DNA of 64,000 nt from positions 41,741 to 105,740 of the forward strand of contig JAHHGY010000001.1 in NCBI GenBank assembly GCA_019359635.1, given 5' to 3'. Below are positions 63,923-64,000 of the stretch, one piece after another (within the stretch, counting starts at the first letter, position 1; each line of letters starts with the position of its first letter). Below the pieces are notes generated by a model. That model had not been told where the DNA came from, did no database searches, and was given only the letters and a program-made list of their open reading frames with translations. The position numbers and the translations under genes were made by a program. Source of the DNA: Chroococcus sp. CMT-3BRIN-NPC107 (GTDB lineage Bacteria; Cyanobacteriota; Cyanobacteriia; Cyanobacteriales; Chroococcidiopsidaceae).

Positions 63923-64000
63923 GGTCAAGCCCTCGGTCTATTAGTACGCTTCGGCTGCATCCATTGCTGGACTTCCACCTGGCGCCTATTAACAGGTAAT
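63923..64000 (-). rRNA. rrl: 23S ribosomal RNA, 3' end only
   Basis: The reverse complement ends TACTAATAGACCGAGGGC TTGACC, the conserved 3' end of cyanobacterial 23S rRNA. The rest lies beyond the window. An 79-bp spacer separates it from the 5S gene. Confidence 0.93.

Noticed and set aside
1..64000. tRNA genes, CRISPR arrays or prophage genes
   Set aside because: I looked in the intergenic regions for tRNA-like T-loops, spaced repeats and phage genes and found none I could support.

Overview
The window is cyanobacterial chromosome. HIP1 octamers (GCGATCGC) occur throughout, and several genes are cyanobacterial markers: petN, cytM, hmpF, a group-2 sigma factor and a DUF3153 lipoprotein. Base composition is AT-leaning. 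The long exopolysaccharide locus, pilus chemotaxis locus and IS elements would suit a colonial or sheath-forming genus such as a Chroococcidiopsis or Gloeocapsa relative, but the genus is a guess.

Layout. (1) 1-8100: a pilus-taxis (hmp/pil) chemotaxis operon on the minus strand (PATAN/receiver protein, CheY-like, CheW-like, and an MCP running off the left edge), divergent from hmpF, followed by tilS. (2) 8102-34785: an almost entirely minus-strand surface-polysaccharide region of about 27 kb. It holds a tyrosine autokinase (Wzc type) next to a large outer-membrane barrel protein, eight glycosyltransferases, four intact methyltransferases, a WcaF-like acetyltransferase, a DUF362 protein, a Wzy/O-antigen-ligase-like membrane protein and a Wzm/Wzt ABC exporter. 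Two insertion sequences lie here. A degraded IS4-like element splits an SGNH-hydrolase-like gene with a clear target duplication. An intact-looking IS1-like element sits directly in front of a methyltransferase. A TylF-like methyltransferase remnant lies downstream of wzt. (3) 35222-62104: ordinary housekeeping genes: terC-like, ndk, speA, NDP-sugar pyrophosphorylase, scpA, AI-2E transporter, pdxH, argB, aroK, sigC-like, cytM, petN, glgB, GST, ftsL-like/ftsI, clpP, rnr and ubiX, with several small conserved proteins. (4) 62340-64000: a TPR protein lacking a usable start codon, then a 5S rRNA and the 3' end of a 23S rRNA, both on the minus strand.

How the genes fit together. The polysaccharide genes would assemble repeat units (glycosyltransferases), decorate them (methyl and acetyl transfer), export them (Wzm/Wzt, or a Wzy-type route) and control chain length (Wzc). 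The barrel protein encoded just after wzc may be the outer-membrane partner, because no Wza-like gene is visible in the window. No initiating phosphoglycosyltransferase or Wzx flippase is visible either. The pilus-taxis genes at the left edge control type IV pilus motility, which in cyanobacteria is functionally tied to secreted polysaccharide.

Most novel signals. Two similar 50-bp boxes, each followed by a hairpin, lie about 200-235 bp upstream of the first genes of the two minus-strand polysaccharide transcription units; they look like a cis-acting leader element. An IS1 target duplication copies the Shine-Dalgarno sequence of the neighbouring methyltransferase. The barrel protein beside wzc is a candidate atypical exporter. 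All functional statements are from sequence reading alone; no database search was run.
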